The notes beneath the pieces are model-generated. The model was given only the letters and a program-made list of their open reading frames with translations, was not told where the DNA came from and did no database searches. From assembly GCF_000385375.1 (NCBI RefSeq), contig NZ_ARVV01000001.1, positions 4,187,016-4,251,015 of the forward strand: a stretch of DNA of 64,000 bases. The letters run 5' to 3'. Positions 9,173-17,895 of the stretch are shown here, one piece after another. The DNA comes from Methyloversatilis discipulorum. GTDB lineage: Bacteria; Pseudomonadota; Gammaproteobacteria; Burkholderiales; Rhodocyclaceae. The stretch's first letter is position 1. Every line of letters starts with the position of its first letter. Both the position numbers and the translations under genes were made by a program.

Positions 9173-10915
9173 ATGACCCCCGAACTGCGCCAGGAACTGA
9201 CCCGTCTGCTGCATGCCTCGCTCGCCAGCGTGGCACCTGACCTCGCCGCGCCCGACATCATCCTTGATCGCCCGAAGCAGGCCGCGCATGGCGACCTCGC
9301 CTGCAACGTCGCGCTGCAGCTGGCCAAGGCGCTGAAGCAGAACCCGCGCGTGATCGCCGGACGCATCGTGCGCGAACTGCCGCCATCCAACTTGATCGAG
9401 CGTGCCGAGGTGGCAGGCGCGGGCTTCATCAACTTCTTCTTCAGCGCATCGGTGAAGCAGGCCATCGTCGGCCGCATCCTCGCCGAACGCGAACGCTACG
9501 GCCGCTCGGACAGCGGCGCCGGCCGGAAGGTGCAGATCGAATTCGTGTCGGCCAATCCGACCGGCCCGCTGCACGTCGGTCACGGCCGCGGCGCGGCCTA
9601 TGGCTCGGCGCTGTCCAATCTGCTGGAGGCCGCCGGCTACGCGGTGACGCGCGAGTTCTATGTGAACGACGCCGGCCGCCAGATGGACATCCTGGCCGTG
9701 TCGGTATGGCTGCGCTATCTCGAAACCCAGGGCACCGCCGTAAAATTCCCGGCCGACGGCTACCGCGGTGAGTACGTGCGCGACATCGGCGCAGAACTGT
9801 TCATCCAGCAAGGCACACGACTCAACCGCCACACCGGCGACCTGCCCGACGCTTCGCAGCCGGGCGACACCGCCGACGCCATGCTCGATGCGCTGATCGC
9901 CGCCGCCAAGAAGTCGCTCGGCGACGAATGGTGGACGGTGCACCGCTTTGCGCTCGACGCGATGCTGGCCGACCAGCGCAACGACCTCGGCGAATTCCGC
10001 GTGCACTACGACGTGTGGTATTCGGAACAGTCGCTGCACACCAACGGTGCCGTCGATCGCGCGGTGAAACGCCTGCAGGACGCCGGCCACATCTACGAAC
10101 AGGACGGCGCGCTGTGGTTCCGCTCCACCCATTTCGGTGACGAGAAGGACCGCGTGGTCCGCCGCGACAACGGCGCGTATACGTATTTCGCGTCCGACAT
10201 CGCCTACCACGCCGAGAAATTCGCGCGCGGCTTCGATCTGGTAATCGACGTCTGGGGCGCCGACCACCATGGCTACATCCCGCGCGTGAAGGGTGCGCTC
10301 GCCGCACTCGGCGAGAACCCGGACAAGCTCGAAATCGCGCTGGTGCAGTTCGCCGTGCTCTACCGTGGCGGCGAAAAGGCGGCCATGGGCAAGCGCTCGG
10401 GCGACTTCGTCACGCTGCGCGATCTGCGCGCCGAGGTGGGCAACGACGCCGCCCGCTTCTTCTACGTGCTGCGCAAGAGCGACCAGCACCTGGATTTCGA
10501 CCTCGATCTGGCCAAGTCGGAATCGAACGACAACCCGGTCTATTACATCCAATACGCGCACGCGCGCATCTGTTCTGTCATCCGCGAGGCGGTGGCCAAC
10601 CATGCGCTCGACCTGTCGCTGCTGCAGGGCGTGCCGGTGGACAGCCTGTCCGGCGAGAAGGAACTGCTGCTGGCACAGCGCCTGGCCGAATTCCCGGACG
10701 TGATCACGGCGGCGGTCGCCGACCGCGCCCCGCACTCGGTTGCCTTCTACCTGCGCGACGTGGCATCCGACTTCCACGCCTTCTACAACGCCTCGCGCAT
10801 GCTGGTCGACGATCTGGCCGTGCGCGAAGCCCGCCTCGCACTGGCAGCGGCCACCCGGCAGGTCATCGCCAACGGCCTCGCCCTGCTCGGCGTGTCCGCC
10901 CCGGAAACGATGTAA
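9173..10915 (+). CDS. argS: Arginyl-tRNA synthetase
   Basis: This is a 580-residue class I aminoacyl-tRNA synthetase. The N-terminal additional domain is seen at residues 1-110, then the HIGH motif in SANPTGPLHVGHGRGAAYG and the KMSK-equivalent MGKRSG. The DALR anticodon-binding domain is at the C-terminus (AHARICSVIREA to the end). It charges tRNA-Arg. The start at 9173 was chosen because it yields the standard MTPELRQEL beginning; an open frame continues to 9026 without similarity to the family. A TATACT sequence at 9123 may be part of its promoter. The SPOR gene starts on the next base after the stop. Confidence 0.97.
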   Translation: MTPELRQELTRLLHASLASVAPDLAAPDIILDRPKQAAHGDLACNVALQLAKALKQNPRVIAGRIVRELPPSNLIERAEVAGAGFINFFFSASVKQAIVGRILAERERYGRSDSGAGRKVQIEFVSANPTGPLHVGHGRGAAYGSALSNLLEAAGYAVTREFYVNDAGRQMDILAVSVWLRYLETQGTAVKFPADGYRGEYVRDIGAELFIQQGTRLNRHTGDLPDASQPGDTADAMLDALIAAAKKSLGDEWWTVHRFALDAMLADQRNDLGEFRVHYDVWYSEQSLHTNGAVDRAVKRLQDAGHIYEQDGALWFRSTHFGDEKDRVVRRDNGAYTYFASDIAYHAEKFARGFDLVIDVWGADHHGYIPRVKGALAALGENPDKLEIALVQFAVLYRGGEKAAMGKRSGDFVTLRDLRAEVGNDAARFFYVLRKSDQHLDFDLDLAKSESNDNPVYYIQYAHARICSVIREAVANHALDLSLLQGVPVDSLSGEKELLLAQRLAEFPDVITAAVADRAPHSVAFYLRDVASDFHAFYNASRMLVDDLAVREARLALAAATRQVIANGLALLGVSAPETM

Positions 10916-11485
10916 ATGGCCAAGGCCCCTGCGAAGAAATCGTCTGCACGCAAGAGCCGCGGCGGCACCGTGGTCGGCATCTTCATCGGCCTGGTGCTCG
11001 GTGTGGTGCTGAGCGCTGGCGTCATGTGGTACATCAACGGCTCGTCGCTGCCGCTGCAGGTCCGCGGCAGCGCACCGCCGCCGGCACAGCCACCGGCCGA
11101 GCCGGCCGCACTGCCGGGCAAGCCGGGCGACAAGGCACCCGCCAAGCCGCGCTTCGACTTCTACGAAACCCTGCCCGGCAACACGCCGGCGCCGGCCGCC
11201 GCGCCGGAAGCGAAACCGGCTCCTGCCGCGGAGCAGCCTGCGGCCGCACAGCCGCCGGCGTCGCTGCTGCTGCAGGCGGGCGCTTTCTCGTCGGAAGAAG
11301 AAGCGGACAACCTGCGCGCCCGTCTTGCGTTGATCGGTCTGGAATCTTCGGTGCAGAAAGGTACGGTGCCCGGCAAGGGCACGCTGTACCGGGTGCGCCT
11401 GGGCCCCTTCGCCAACGCGGAAGACATGCAGCGCGTACGCGCTGACCTTGCACAGAACGGAATCGACGCGTCGATTGTCCGATGA
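10916..11485 (+). CDS. SPOR domain membrane protein
   Basis: This 189-residue protein has a basic cytoplasmic start (KAPAKKSSARKSRGG) and one transmembrane helix (about residues 19-41). A Pro/Ala-rich periplasmic linker follows, then a C-terminal SPOR fold (LLLQAGAFSSEEEADNLRAR to IVR). SPOR domains bind denuded glycans at division septa, so a septal or FtsN-like role is likely. It begins immediately after the argS stop codon; this argS-SPOR-dsbA order is familiar in betaproteobacteria. dsbA follows after 25 bases, suggesting one operon ending at the 12176 terminator. Confidence 0.9.
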   Translation: MAKAPAKKSSARKSRGGTVVGIFIGLVLGVVLSAGVMWYINGSSLPLQVRGSAPPPAQPPAEPAALPGKPGDKAPAKPRFDFYETLPGNTPAPAAAPEAKPAPAAEQPAAAQPPASLLLQAGAFSSEEEADNLRARLALIGLESSVQKGTVPGKGTLYRVRLGPFANAEDMQRVRADLAQNGIDASIVR

Positions 11486-11510
11486 CGTCGATTCAGAATA
11501 AGGAGACAGC

Positions 11511-12152
11511 ATGAAATTCGGATTCAAAGCCCTTGCCGCGCTGGCCGTCGCCGGCTTCATGTCCATCGGCACCGCCACCGCCGCGCCGCTGACCGACAAG
11601 GACTACCGTGAAATCAAGCCGGCGCAGTCCACCGAGCCGGGCAACAAGGTCGAAGTGATCGAGTTCTTCTGGTACGGCTGCCCGCACTGCTTCGACCTCG
11701 AACCGACGCTGAAGAAGTGGCTGGCCAAGCTGCCGGCCGACGTCACCTTCAAGCGCGTACCGGCGATCTTCCGCCAGTCGTGGGTGGCCGGTGCGCAGAC
11801 CTACTACACGCTGGAAACCATGGGCGAGCTCGATCGCATGCACGGCAAGGTGTTCGACGCGATCCACGTGGATCGCCAGGCCTTCAACGACATCGGCACC
11901 ATCTCGACGTGGATGAGCAAGAACGGCATCGACGGCAAGAAGTTCGAGGACACCGCCAAGTCCTTCGCCGTGTCGGGCAAGGTGCAGCGCGCGCAGCAGA
12001 TGAGCGCCGCCTACCAGCTGACCGGCGTGCCGGCGCTGGTGGTCGATGGCAAGTACATCGCGCTGGGCAACAGCTTCGACGGCATGCTCGCCAACCTCGA
12101 CGCGCTGATCGACCGCGCCCGCGCCGAGCGCGCTGCTGCCGGCAAGAAGTGA
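11511..12152 (+). CDS. dsbA: Thiol:disulfide interchange protein DsbA
   Basis: This 213-residue periplasmic oxidase has a signal peptide (1-25, cleavage near ATA-A). A thioredoxin fold follows with active site Cys57-Pro-His-Cys60 in FFWYGCPHCFDLEP and the cis-proline loop TGVPALVVDGKY. It introduces disulphides into exported proteins and is reoxidised by DsbB (not in the window). GGAGA precedes the ATG. A terminator follows 23 bases after the stop, inside the next gene's coding sequence. Several small exported proteins in this window carry cysteine pairs and are plausible substrates. Confidence 0.96.
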   Translation: MKFGFKALAALAVAGFMSIGTATAAPLTDKDYREIKPAQSTEPGNKVEVIEFFWYGCPHCFDLEPTLKKWLAKLPADVTFKRVPAIFRQSWVAGAQTYYTLETMGELDRMHGKVFDAIHVDRQAFNDIGTISTWMSKNGIDGKKFEDTAKSFAVSGKVQRAQQMSAAYQLTGVPALVVDGKYIALGNSFDGMLANLDALIDRARAERAAAGKK

Positions 12153-12169
12153 AAGCGGACGGTTCGACG

Positions 12170-12952
12170 ATGACGACGGGTGCCCGCGCGGCACCCGTTG
12201 TTTTTTTGACCGGCGCATCGACCGGCATCGGCGAGGCGCTGGCGCGCCATTACGCGGCACAGGGCGCCACACTCGGTCTGGTCGCGCGCCGCGCCGAGCT
12301 GCTCGAAAAAGTGACGGCCAGCCTGCCGGGCCAGCACCTGCACTACACCGCCGACGTGCGCGACACCGACGCGCTGCGTGCTGCAGCGGAAGATTTCATC
12401 GCCCGCGTCGGCGTGCCCGACGTCGTCATCGGCAACGCCGGCGTATCGGTCGGTACGCTGACCGGCGAACAGGAAGACCTGCCCGCGTTCGAGGCGGTGT
12501 TCGACATCAATGTGCTGGGGCTGGTGCGCACCTTCGCACCCTTCGTGAAACCGATGCAGGCGCGCGGCTCGGGCACGCTGGTGGGCATCGCTTCCGTCGC
12601 CGGCATCCGAGGCCTGCCGGGCGCCGGCGCCTACAGCGCGTCGAAGGCGGCGGCGATCAGCTACCTGGAAAGTCTGCGCGTCGAACTGCGCGGCAGCGGC
12701 GTACGGGTGAAGACGCTGTGCCCCGGTTACATCGACACGCCGATGACCGAGAAGAACCCTTACCCGATGCCCTTCATGCTCGAAGCCGCCGACGCCGCCG
12801 AACGCTTCGCCCGCTTCATCGACGGCCCGCGCAGCTATGCCGTCATCCCGTGGCAGATGGGCATCGTCGCCAAGTTGATGCGGCTGCTGCCCAACGCGGT
12901 GTACGACGCGCTGGCGTCGAAGTCAGGGCGCAAGCCGCGCGGCACGCTGTAG
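12170..12952 (+). CDS. Short-chain dehydrogenase/reductase
   Basis: This 260-residue Rossmann-fold enzyme has the TGASTGIG nucleotide motif, NAG (IGNAGVSVG), the catalytic Ser region (GIASVAGIRG) and the Y-x-x-x-K pair (GAYSASKAAA). A hydrophobic C-terminal part (GIVAKLMRLLPNAVYDAL) suggests membrane association, as in family members acting on lipophilic substrates. NAD(P)-dependent oxidoreduction is certain for the fold; the substrate is unknown. The start at 12170 is the last that preserves strand beta-1. Codons 3-13 also form a perfect rho-independent terminator (12176-12207), so much of any read-through from dsbA should stop here. Confidence 0.85.
   Translation: MTTGARAAPVVFLTGASTGIGEALARHYAAQGATLGLVARRAELLEKVTASLPGQHLHYTADVRDTDALRAAAEDFIARVGVPDVVIGNAGVSVGTLTGEQEDLPAFEAVFDINVLGLVRTFAPFVKPMQARGSGTLVGIASVAGIRGLPGAGAYSASKAAAISYLESLRVELRGSGVRVKTLCPGYIDTPMTEKNPYPMPFMLEAADAAERFARFIDGPRSYAVIPWQMGIVAKLMRLLPNAVYDALASKSGRKPRGTL
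12176..12207 (+). terminator. dsbA terminator embedded in the start of the SDR gene
   Basis: The nine-bp perfect stem ACGGGTGCC/GGCACCCGT has a CGCGC loop (12176-12198) and runs into TGTTTTTTT (12199-12207). It lies 23 bases after the dsbA stop and is translated as codons 3-13 of the dehydrogenase. Confidence 0.85.
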
Positions 12953-13025
12953 GGCCGATACAAGACCCGGGCCGCGGGACTCAAGGAAACGGCATTGCGG
13001 CCGTGCCAGCGCGTGAGGTGACCCG

Positions 13026-13823
13026 TCATTTCCACAGTGCGTGGAAGTGGTGCACCGGACCGCGTCCCCTGCCGACCTCCAGCCGGTCCGCGGCGGCCAG
13101 CGCGGCACCCAGATAGTCTTTCGCCTGGCGCACCGCGCTCACCACGTCGGTGGTCGGCAGCAGCGCTGCCGCAGCGGCAGCCAGCGTGCAGCCGGTACCG
13201 TGATCGCGGGTGGTGTCGATACGCTGCGCCGGCAGCGCAAGTTCTACGTCGGGGCCGGCGAGCAGATCCGTACTGTGTGGCGCGCGCAGATGACCCCCCT
13301 TAAGCAGCACCCACTGTGATCCGAGCGCGCGCAGCGCGGTCAGCATTTCGCGCATGTCGTCCAGCGTTTGCGGCGGCGGGCGGTCGAGCAGCACCGCCGC
13401 TTCCGGCAGATTGGGCGTGATCAGCGTAGCCAGCGGCAGCAGTTCGTCGCGCAGCGCGGCCACCGCATCCGGCAACAGCAGATGGTCGCCGCTCTTGGCC
13501 ACCATGACCGGATCGACCACCACCGGGCAGCGCGCATGCCGCCGCAGCCGGTCCGCCACCACGCGGGCGATCGCCGCGTTGGCGATCATGCCCACCTTCA
13601 CCGCATCGACCCGCACGTCGTCGAACACCGCGTCGATCTGTTCGCCGACAAACTCCGGCTCAAGTGCGACGAAACTGCGCACGCCGCAGGTGTTCTGCGC
13701 CACCACCGCGGTGATCGCGCTCATGCCATAGACGCCGAGCGCGGAAAAGGTCTTGAGGTCGGCCTGTATGCCGGCGCCACCGGTCGGGTCGGTGCCGGCG
13801 ATGGTGAGGACGTTGGGGATCAT
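13026..13823 (-). CDS. thiD: Hydroxymethylpyrimidine/phosphomethylpyrimidine kinase ThiD
   Basis: This 265-residue ribokinase-like protein has the substrate motif GTDPTGGAGIQADLKTFSAL, the KVGM segment, the TPNLPEAA loop and the C-terminal GTGCTLAAA anion hole with catalytic Cys. It phosphorylates HMP and HMP-P for thiamine synthesis. It ends 73 bases from the convergent SDR gene. Its start at 13823 sits just upstream of the hemL stop (13852), and hemL-thiE-thiD2 lie in the same direction, so all four may be one operon. A longer frame (to 13868) overlaps hemL and is rejected. Confidence 0.95.
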   Translation of the reverse strand: MIPNVLTIAGTDPTGGAGIQADLKTFSALGVYGMSAITAVVAQNTCGVRSFVALEPEFVGEQIDAVFDDVRVDAVKVGMIANAAIARVVADRLRRHARCPVVVDPVMVAKSGDHLLLPDAVAALRDELLPLATLITPNLPEAAVLLDRPPPQTLDDMREMLTALRALGSQWVLLKGGHLRAPHSTDLLAGPDVELALPAQRIDTTRDHGTGCTLAAAAAALLPTTDVVSAVRQAKDYLGAALAAADRLEVGRGRGPVHHFHALWK

Positions 13824-13851
13824 GGCCGTCCCATGCAAGCCGCGCTTGCTG

Positions 13852-15135
13852 TCACGCCACCTTCGCAAACGCCGCCTTCGCCCGCGCGATGGTCTGCGCC
13901 ACGTCGTCCTCGCTGTGCGCGCCCGACACGAAGCCGGCTTCGAAGGCCGACGGTGCGAGGTAGACGCCGGCGTCCAGCATGGCGTGGAAGAAGCGGTTGA
14001 AGCGCTCGCGGTCGGACTGCATCACTTCGGCGTAGCTCGCCGGGCAGCCGTCGCGGAAGTAGAGGCCGAACATGCCGCCGACCGACTGGGCCGAGAAGGT
14101 GACGCCGGCCTCTTTCGCGGCGGCGACCAGGCCGTCGCAGAACTGCTTGGTGCGAGCGGCGAGGCGGTCGTGGAAGCCGGGGGCGTTGATCAGTTCCAGC
14201 GTCTTCAGGCCGGCGGCCACGGCGACCGGGTTGCCGGACAGCGTGCCGGCCTGGTAGACCGCGCCCAGCGGCGCGATGGCGGACATGATGTCGCGCCGTC
14301 CGCCGAAGGCGCCGACTGGCATGCCGCCACCGATCACCTTGCCCAGCGTGGTCAGGTCGGGCGTGATGCCGAACAGGCCCTGGGCGCCGACCGGGCCGAC
14401 GCGGAAGCCGGTCATCACCTCGTCGAAGATGAGTACCGAACCGTATTTCGTGCACAGCGCGCGCATCGCGTCGATGAACTCGCGGCTCGGCACGATGAGG
14501 TTCATGTTGCCGACGACCGGCTCGACGATGACGCAGGCGATGCGCTCGCCGTGGTTGCGGAAGCAGTCTTCGAGCTGCTGCACGTCGTTGTAGTCGAGCA
14601 CCAGCGTGTGCTTGGCGAAGTCGTCCGGCACGCCGCCCGAACTCGGGTTGCCGAAGGTGAGCGCGCCGGAGCCGGCTTTCACCAGCAGGCTGTCGGCGTG
14701 GCCGTGGTAGCAGCCTTCGAATTTCACGATGGCGTCGCGACCGGTGAAGCCGCGCGCCAGCCGGATGGCGCTCATCGTCGCCTCGGTGCCGGAGCTGACC
14801 AGGCGCACCTGTTCGATCGACGGCACGCGCGCGCACAGCGTTTCCGCCATAACGATTTCGGCTTCGGTCGGCGCGCCGAACGAGAGGCCGCCGACGGCCG
14901 CCTCCTGCACTGCGCGGATCACCTCCGGGTGCGCATGGCCGACGATGGCCGGGCCCCAGGAACCGACGTAGTCGATGTATTCGGTGCCGTCGGCGTCCCA
15001 CAGCCGGCTGCCTGCGCCGCGGGTGAAGAAGCGCGGCGTGCCGCCGACCGAGCGGAAGGCGCGCACCGGCGAATTGACGCCGCCCGGAATGCTGCGCTGG
15101 GCGCGTTCGAAAAGTTGTTCGTTGCGGGTGCTCAT
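13852..15135 (-). CDS. hemL: Glutamate-1-semialdehyde 2,1-aminomutase
   Basis: This 427-residue class III PLP aminotransferase makes 5-aminolevulinate in the C5 haem pathway. Visible motifs are [16 protein letters not shown] near the N-terminus, the [14 protein letters not shown] phosphate site, [12 protein letters not shown] and the Schiff-base lysine in [12 protein letters not shown]. It starts 12 bases after thiE ends. hemL next to thiE is a common betaproteobacterial arrangement with no obvious pathway link. The length matches the family. Confidence 0.97.
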   Translation of the reverse strand: MSTRNEQLFERAQRSIPGGVNSPVRAFRSVGGTPRFFTRGAGSRLWDADGTEYIDYVGSWGPAIVGHAHPEVIRAVQEAAVGGLSFGAPTEAEIVMAETLCARVPSIEQVRLVSSGTEATMSAIRLARGFTGRDAIVKFEGCYHGHADSLLVKAGSGALTFGNPSSGGVPDDFAKHTLVLDYNDVQQLEDCFRNHGERIACVIVEPVVGNMNLIVPSREFIDAMRALCTKYGSVLIFDEVMTGFRVGPVGAQGLFGITPDLTTLGKVIGGGMPVGAFGGRRDIMSAIAPLGAVYQAGTLSGNPVAVAAGLKTLELINAPGFHDRLAARTKQFCDGLVAAAKEAGVTFSAQSVGGMFGLYFRDGCPASYAEVMQSDRERFNRFFHAMLDAGVYLAPSAFEAGFVSGAHSEDDVAQTIARAKAAFAKVA

Positions 15136-15146
15136 GGGGAATTCCT

Positions 15147-15764
15147 TCAGAAAAGCCTGGCGTAGGCGCGGGCGCGCGCCGCGATGTCGGGCGCGTCGAA
15201 CAGGTCGGACACCACGGCCAGCAGATCGGCGCCGGCAGCGATCAGTTCCGGCGCGCGCGCAAGCGTGATGCCGCCGATGGCGCAGCGCGGCAGGCCGAGG
15301 TTGGCCACTTCGGCGAAACGGCCGATAGAGGCCGGCGGTGCGGCGGGCTTGGTGCTCGATGCGTACATCGAGCCGAAGGCGACGTAATCGGCGCCGTCGC
15401 GCGCGGCGGCCCGGGCCAGCGCCGGGTCGTCGTAACAGGACACGCCGATCAGCGCGTCACGGCCGAGCGCCTTGCGCGCCAGCGCCGGGCCGCCGTCGTC
15501 GCGACCGACATGCACGCCATCGGCGCCGCAGGCCTTCGCCAGTTCGATGTCGTCGTTGATGATGAACAGCGCGCCGCAGACGGTGGTGATCGCGCGCAGC
15601 GCGTCGGCGTCGGCGCGCCGCTGCACGGTGTCGGTGGACTTGTTGCGGTACTGCAGCACGACCGCGCCGTTGCCGCAGGCGGCTTCGGCCGCGCGGTACA
15701 GCGCGGCGCCGCTCAGCGCTTCCGGCGTCACCGCGTACAGGCCGCGCAGCGGCTTACGCGTCAT
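15147..15764 (-). CDS. thiE: Thiamine-phosphate synthase ThiE
   Basis: This is a 205-residue TIM-barrel enzyme that couples HMP-PP to thiazole phosphate. Motifs visible are [29 protein letters not shown] (metal and substrate site), IGVSCYDD and [12 protein letters not shown]; the C-terminal phosphate loop is CAIGGI. The start (15764) overlaps the end of the upstream thiD2 gene by 11 bases, indicating translational coupling. It is a compact but complete version. Confidence 0.95.
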   Translation of the reverse strand: MTRKPLRGLYAVTPEALSGAALYRAAEAACGNGAVVLQYRNKSTDTVQRRADADALRAITTVCGALFIINDDIELAKACGADGVHVGRDDGGPALARKALGRDALIGVSCYDDPALARAAARDGADYVAFGSMYASSTKPAAPPASIGRFAEVANLGLPRCAIGGITLARAPELIAAGADLLAVVSDLFDAPDIAARARAYARLF

Positions 15765-16692
15765 CGTCGGACTCCCGGTCGGCGGTCGCCGCATTGTGTT
15801 CGCGCAGGAAGAAGAAGCGGTCTGGCAGGTGCTGGCCCATGCCCGGCCGGAAACCGGCCTGCAGCGTGCGCCAGGTGTACTCCTGCGCAGCGTGCGCCGC
15901 TTCACCGACGTCGAGGCCGTGCGCCAGCCAGGCTGCCAGCGCCGACGCCAGCGTGCAGCCGGAACCGTGGTAGCTGCCGGGCAGACGGTCCCACTCGTCG
16001 CGGCGGATGACGCCACTGCGCCCGTACAGCACGTTGGCGACGCGGGTGGTCGATTCGTGCGTGCCGGTCAGCAGCACGTGGCCGCAGCCGGCGGCGATGA
16101 GCTGACGCGCGCACTGTTCCAGCGTCGGTGCGGCCGCACCCGCGCCATCGTCCCGCTCGTCCTCGTCGTCGTCGCTTTCGTCATCCTCGTCGGCGAAATC
16201 ATCTCCGTCGTCGTCCTCGTCGTCGGCCTGCGCCAGACGACGGGCTTCGAGGCTGTTGGGCGTCAGCACGGTGGTCAGCGGCAGCAGCAGTTCCTGCAGC
16301 GCGATCACCATGTCCTCGTCGGCGAGCTCGTCGCCACGGCCGGACGACAGCACCGGATCGAGCACCACCGGCACGTCGGGGTAGTCGGAAATGATTTCGG
16401 CGATGGCGGCGATGTTCTCGATGCTGCCCATCACGCCGATCTTGAACGCCGCGACCGGCATGTCGGCGAGCAGCACACGCGCCTGATCGACCAGCAGGTC
16501 GTCGTCCATCGGCACGACCTCTTCAACGCCGGCGCTGTCCTGCACCGTGACGGCCGTCACGACCGTCAGCGGATGGCAGCCCAGGGCCGACAGCGTCATC
16601 AGATCGGCCTGCATGCCGGCCCCGCCAGTGGGGTCGGTCGCCGAAAAACACATGACAAGCGGAGGATGCGCCCGCACATCAGAATTGACCAT
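15754..16692 (-). CDS. ThiD paralogue with an acidic insert
   Basis: This 312-residue HMP/HMP-P kinase homologue keeps the motifs TDPTGGAGMQADLMTLSAL, VLDPVLSSG, LTPNSLEARRL and the anion-hole Cys in GSGCTLAS, so kinase activity is plausible. Residues 157-183, directly after the TPN loop, form a tract in which 21 of 27 residues are Asp or Glu; ThiD at 13026 has no such insert. The C-terminus is also acidic. The encoding DNA (16144-16224) is a GAY/GAR triplet-like tract. It is first in the thiD2-thiE-hemL-thiD run and divergent from rubredoxin. It may act in HMP salvage or on a related pyrimidine; that is inference. Confidence 0.85.
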   Translation of the reverse strand: MVNSDVRAHPPLVMCFSATDPTGGAGMQADLMTLSALGCHPLTVVTAVTVQDSAGVEEVVPMDDDLLVDQARVLLADMPVAAFKIGVMGSIENIAAIAEIISDYPDVPVVLDPVLSSGRGDELADEDMVIALQELLLPLTTVLTPNSLEARRLAQADDEDDDGDDFADEDDESDDDEDERDDGAGAAAPTLEQCARQLIAAGCGHVLLTGTHESTTRVANVLYGRSGVIRRDEWDRLPGSYHGSGCTLASALAAWLAHGLDVGEAAHAAQEYTWRTLQAGFRPGMGQHLPDRFFFLREHNAATADRESDDDA

Positions 16693-16768
16693 AAAGCGCG
16701 CGCCCGGATTGTCGTTACAGATGGTTAATTACGGTAATATCGACCGGATTCTAACAAACCAACCTGCC

Positions 16769-16957
16769 ATGAGTTCCACTGTCACGGCCGAATTCCAGAC
16801 TTACATGTGTCTCATCTGCGGCTTCATCTACGACGAAGCCGCCGGTCTGCCGGAAGAGGGCATCGCCCCCGGCACTCGCTGGGCGGACGTTCCGCCCAAC
16901 TGGACCTGTCCCGAGTGCAGCGCACGCAAGGACGATTTCGAGATGGTCCAGATCTGA
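16769..16957 (+). CDS. Rubredoxin
   Basis: This is a 62-residue iron protein with the two Cys pairs in YMCLICGFIYDEA and WTCPECSARKDDF that bind one iron atom, plus the usual aromatic core. It is a one-electron carrier for reductases or oxygen-defence enzymes; the partner is not in the window. The start at 16769 removes an upstream in-frame extension that shadows the divergent thiD2 gene. It lies upstream of pilG on the same strand, a neighbourhood seen in several betaproteobacteria. Confidence 0.95.
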   Translation: MSSTVTAEFQTYMCLICGFIYDEAAGLPEEGIAPGTRWADVPPNWTCPECSARKDDFEMVQI

Positions 16958-17074
16958 AACACGCATCGGTCGCGGACCTGTCGGGCCGGTGCATCCGCCT
17001 CATGAAGACCAACCGGGTGCCGTCGCCGCGCAGTCCAGCGGCAGAACGGCGTGCGGACAACAGGGGAGAACATC

Positions 17075-17473
17075 TTGGCTGAATCGGGTGGCAATACCGG
17101 CGTCAAGGTGATGGTGATCGACGACAGCAACACCATACGCCGCAGTGCCGAAATCTTCCTGGTCCAGGCCGGGTACCAGGTGGTCCTCGCCGAGGATGGC
17201 TTCGACGCCCTGTCGAAAATCAGTGACCACCACCCCCAGGTCATCTTCTGCGACATCATGATGCCGCGCCTCGACGGCTACCAGACCTGCGCGCTCATCA
17301 AGAAGAACCCCCGTTTTGCCGCTACTCCCGTCGTGATGCTTTCGTCACGCGATGGCCTGTTCGACCGCGCACGCGGCCGGATGGTCGGCTCGGACGAATA
17401 TCTCACCAAGCCCTTCACGAAGGACAGCCTGCTGCAGGCGGTGTCGCGTCACGCGCGCAACGGCGCTGACTGA
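17075..17473 (+). CDS. pilG: Twitching-motility response regulator PilG
   Basis: This 132-residue single REC domain has an acidic pocket in VMVIDDSNTIRR, the phospho-acceptor Asp in FCDIMMPRLDGYQ, a Ser switch in VMLSSRDG and Lys in YLTKPFTKD. In the Pil-Chp system PilG is phosphorylated by PilL/ChpA and drives pilus extension and cAMP signalling. TTG at 17075 is preferred because AGGGGAG ends six bases before it; a GTG at 17051 would put that ribosome site inside the gene. pilH follows. Confidence 0.92.
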   Translation: MAESGGNTGVKVMVIDDSNTIRRSAEIFLVQAGYQVVLAEDGFDALSKISDHHPQVIFCDIMMPRLDGYQTCALIKKNPRFAATPVVMLSSRDGLFDRARGRMVGSDEYLTKPFTKDSLLQAVSRHARNGAD

Positions 17474-17511
17474 GACGCCTTACACCGTATCCACCGAACG
17501 CGGAGCCGACG

Positions 17512-17895
17512 ATGGCGATCAAGCGCATCATGGTGGTGGACGATTCGCCCACCGAACGCCATGTTCTGAACGACTTCCTGACCCGCAAGGGCTTCGAGGT
17601 CATCATCGCCGAGAACGGCGAACAGGCCATCGAGAAGGCCAAGGCCGAAAAGCCCGACCTCATCCTGATGGACGTGGTGATGCCGGGCATCAACGGCTAC
17701 CAGGCCACCCGCACGATCACCCGCGACGACAGCACGCGCGACATCCCGGTGATCATGTGTACCAGCAAGGACCTGCCGACCGACCGCATCTGGGGCATGC
17801 GCCAGGGCGCGCTCGACTACATGGTCAAGCCGGTCAACCTCGAAGAGCTGCTCGGACGCATCGCCCAGCTCGGCGCGGCAAACAACAATGGCTAA
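17512..17895 (+). CDS. pilH: Twitching-motility response regulator PilH
   Basis: This 127-residue REC domain has Asp pair MVVDDSPTERH, phospho-Asp in LILMDVVMPGINGYQ, CTSKD in place of the usual Thr/Ser switch stretch, and KPVNLEE. PilH is the second output of the Pil-Chp kinase and favours retraction or acts as a phosphate sink. It overlaps pilI by eight bases, suggesting coupled translation. Confidence 0.93.
   Translation: MAIKRIMVVDDSPTERHVLNDFLTRKGFEVIIAENGEQAIEKAKAEKPDLILMDVVMPGINGYQATRTITRDDSTRDIPVIMCTSKDLPTDRIWGMRQGALDYMVKPVNLEELLGRIAQLGAANNNG

Noticed and set aside
9137..11599. A minus-strand frame of 820 residues across argS and the SPOR gene
   Set aside because: Antisense to two clear genes and without domains.
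13753..15165. A plus-strand frame of 470 residues opposite hemL
   Set aside because: Shadow of hemL; His/Arg-rich with no fold.
13700..16700. TPP riboswitch upstream of thi genes
   Set aside because: No CTGAGA/ACCTGA-type conserved core was seen ahead of thiD2 or elsewhere in the block.
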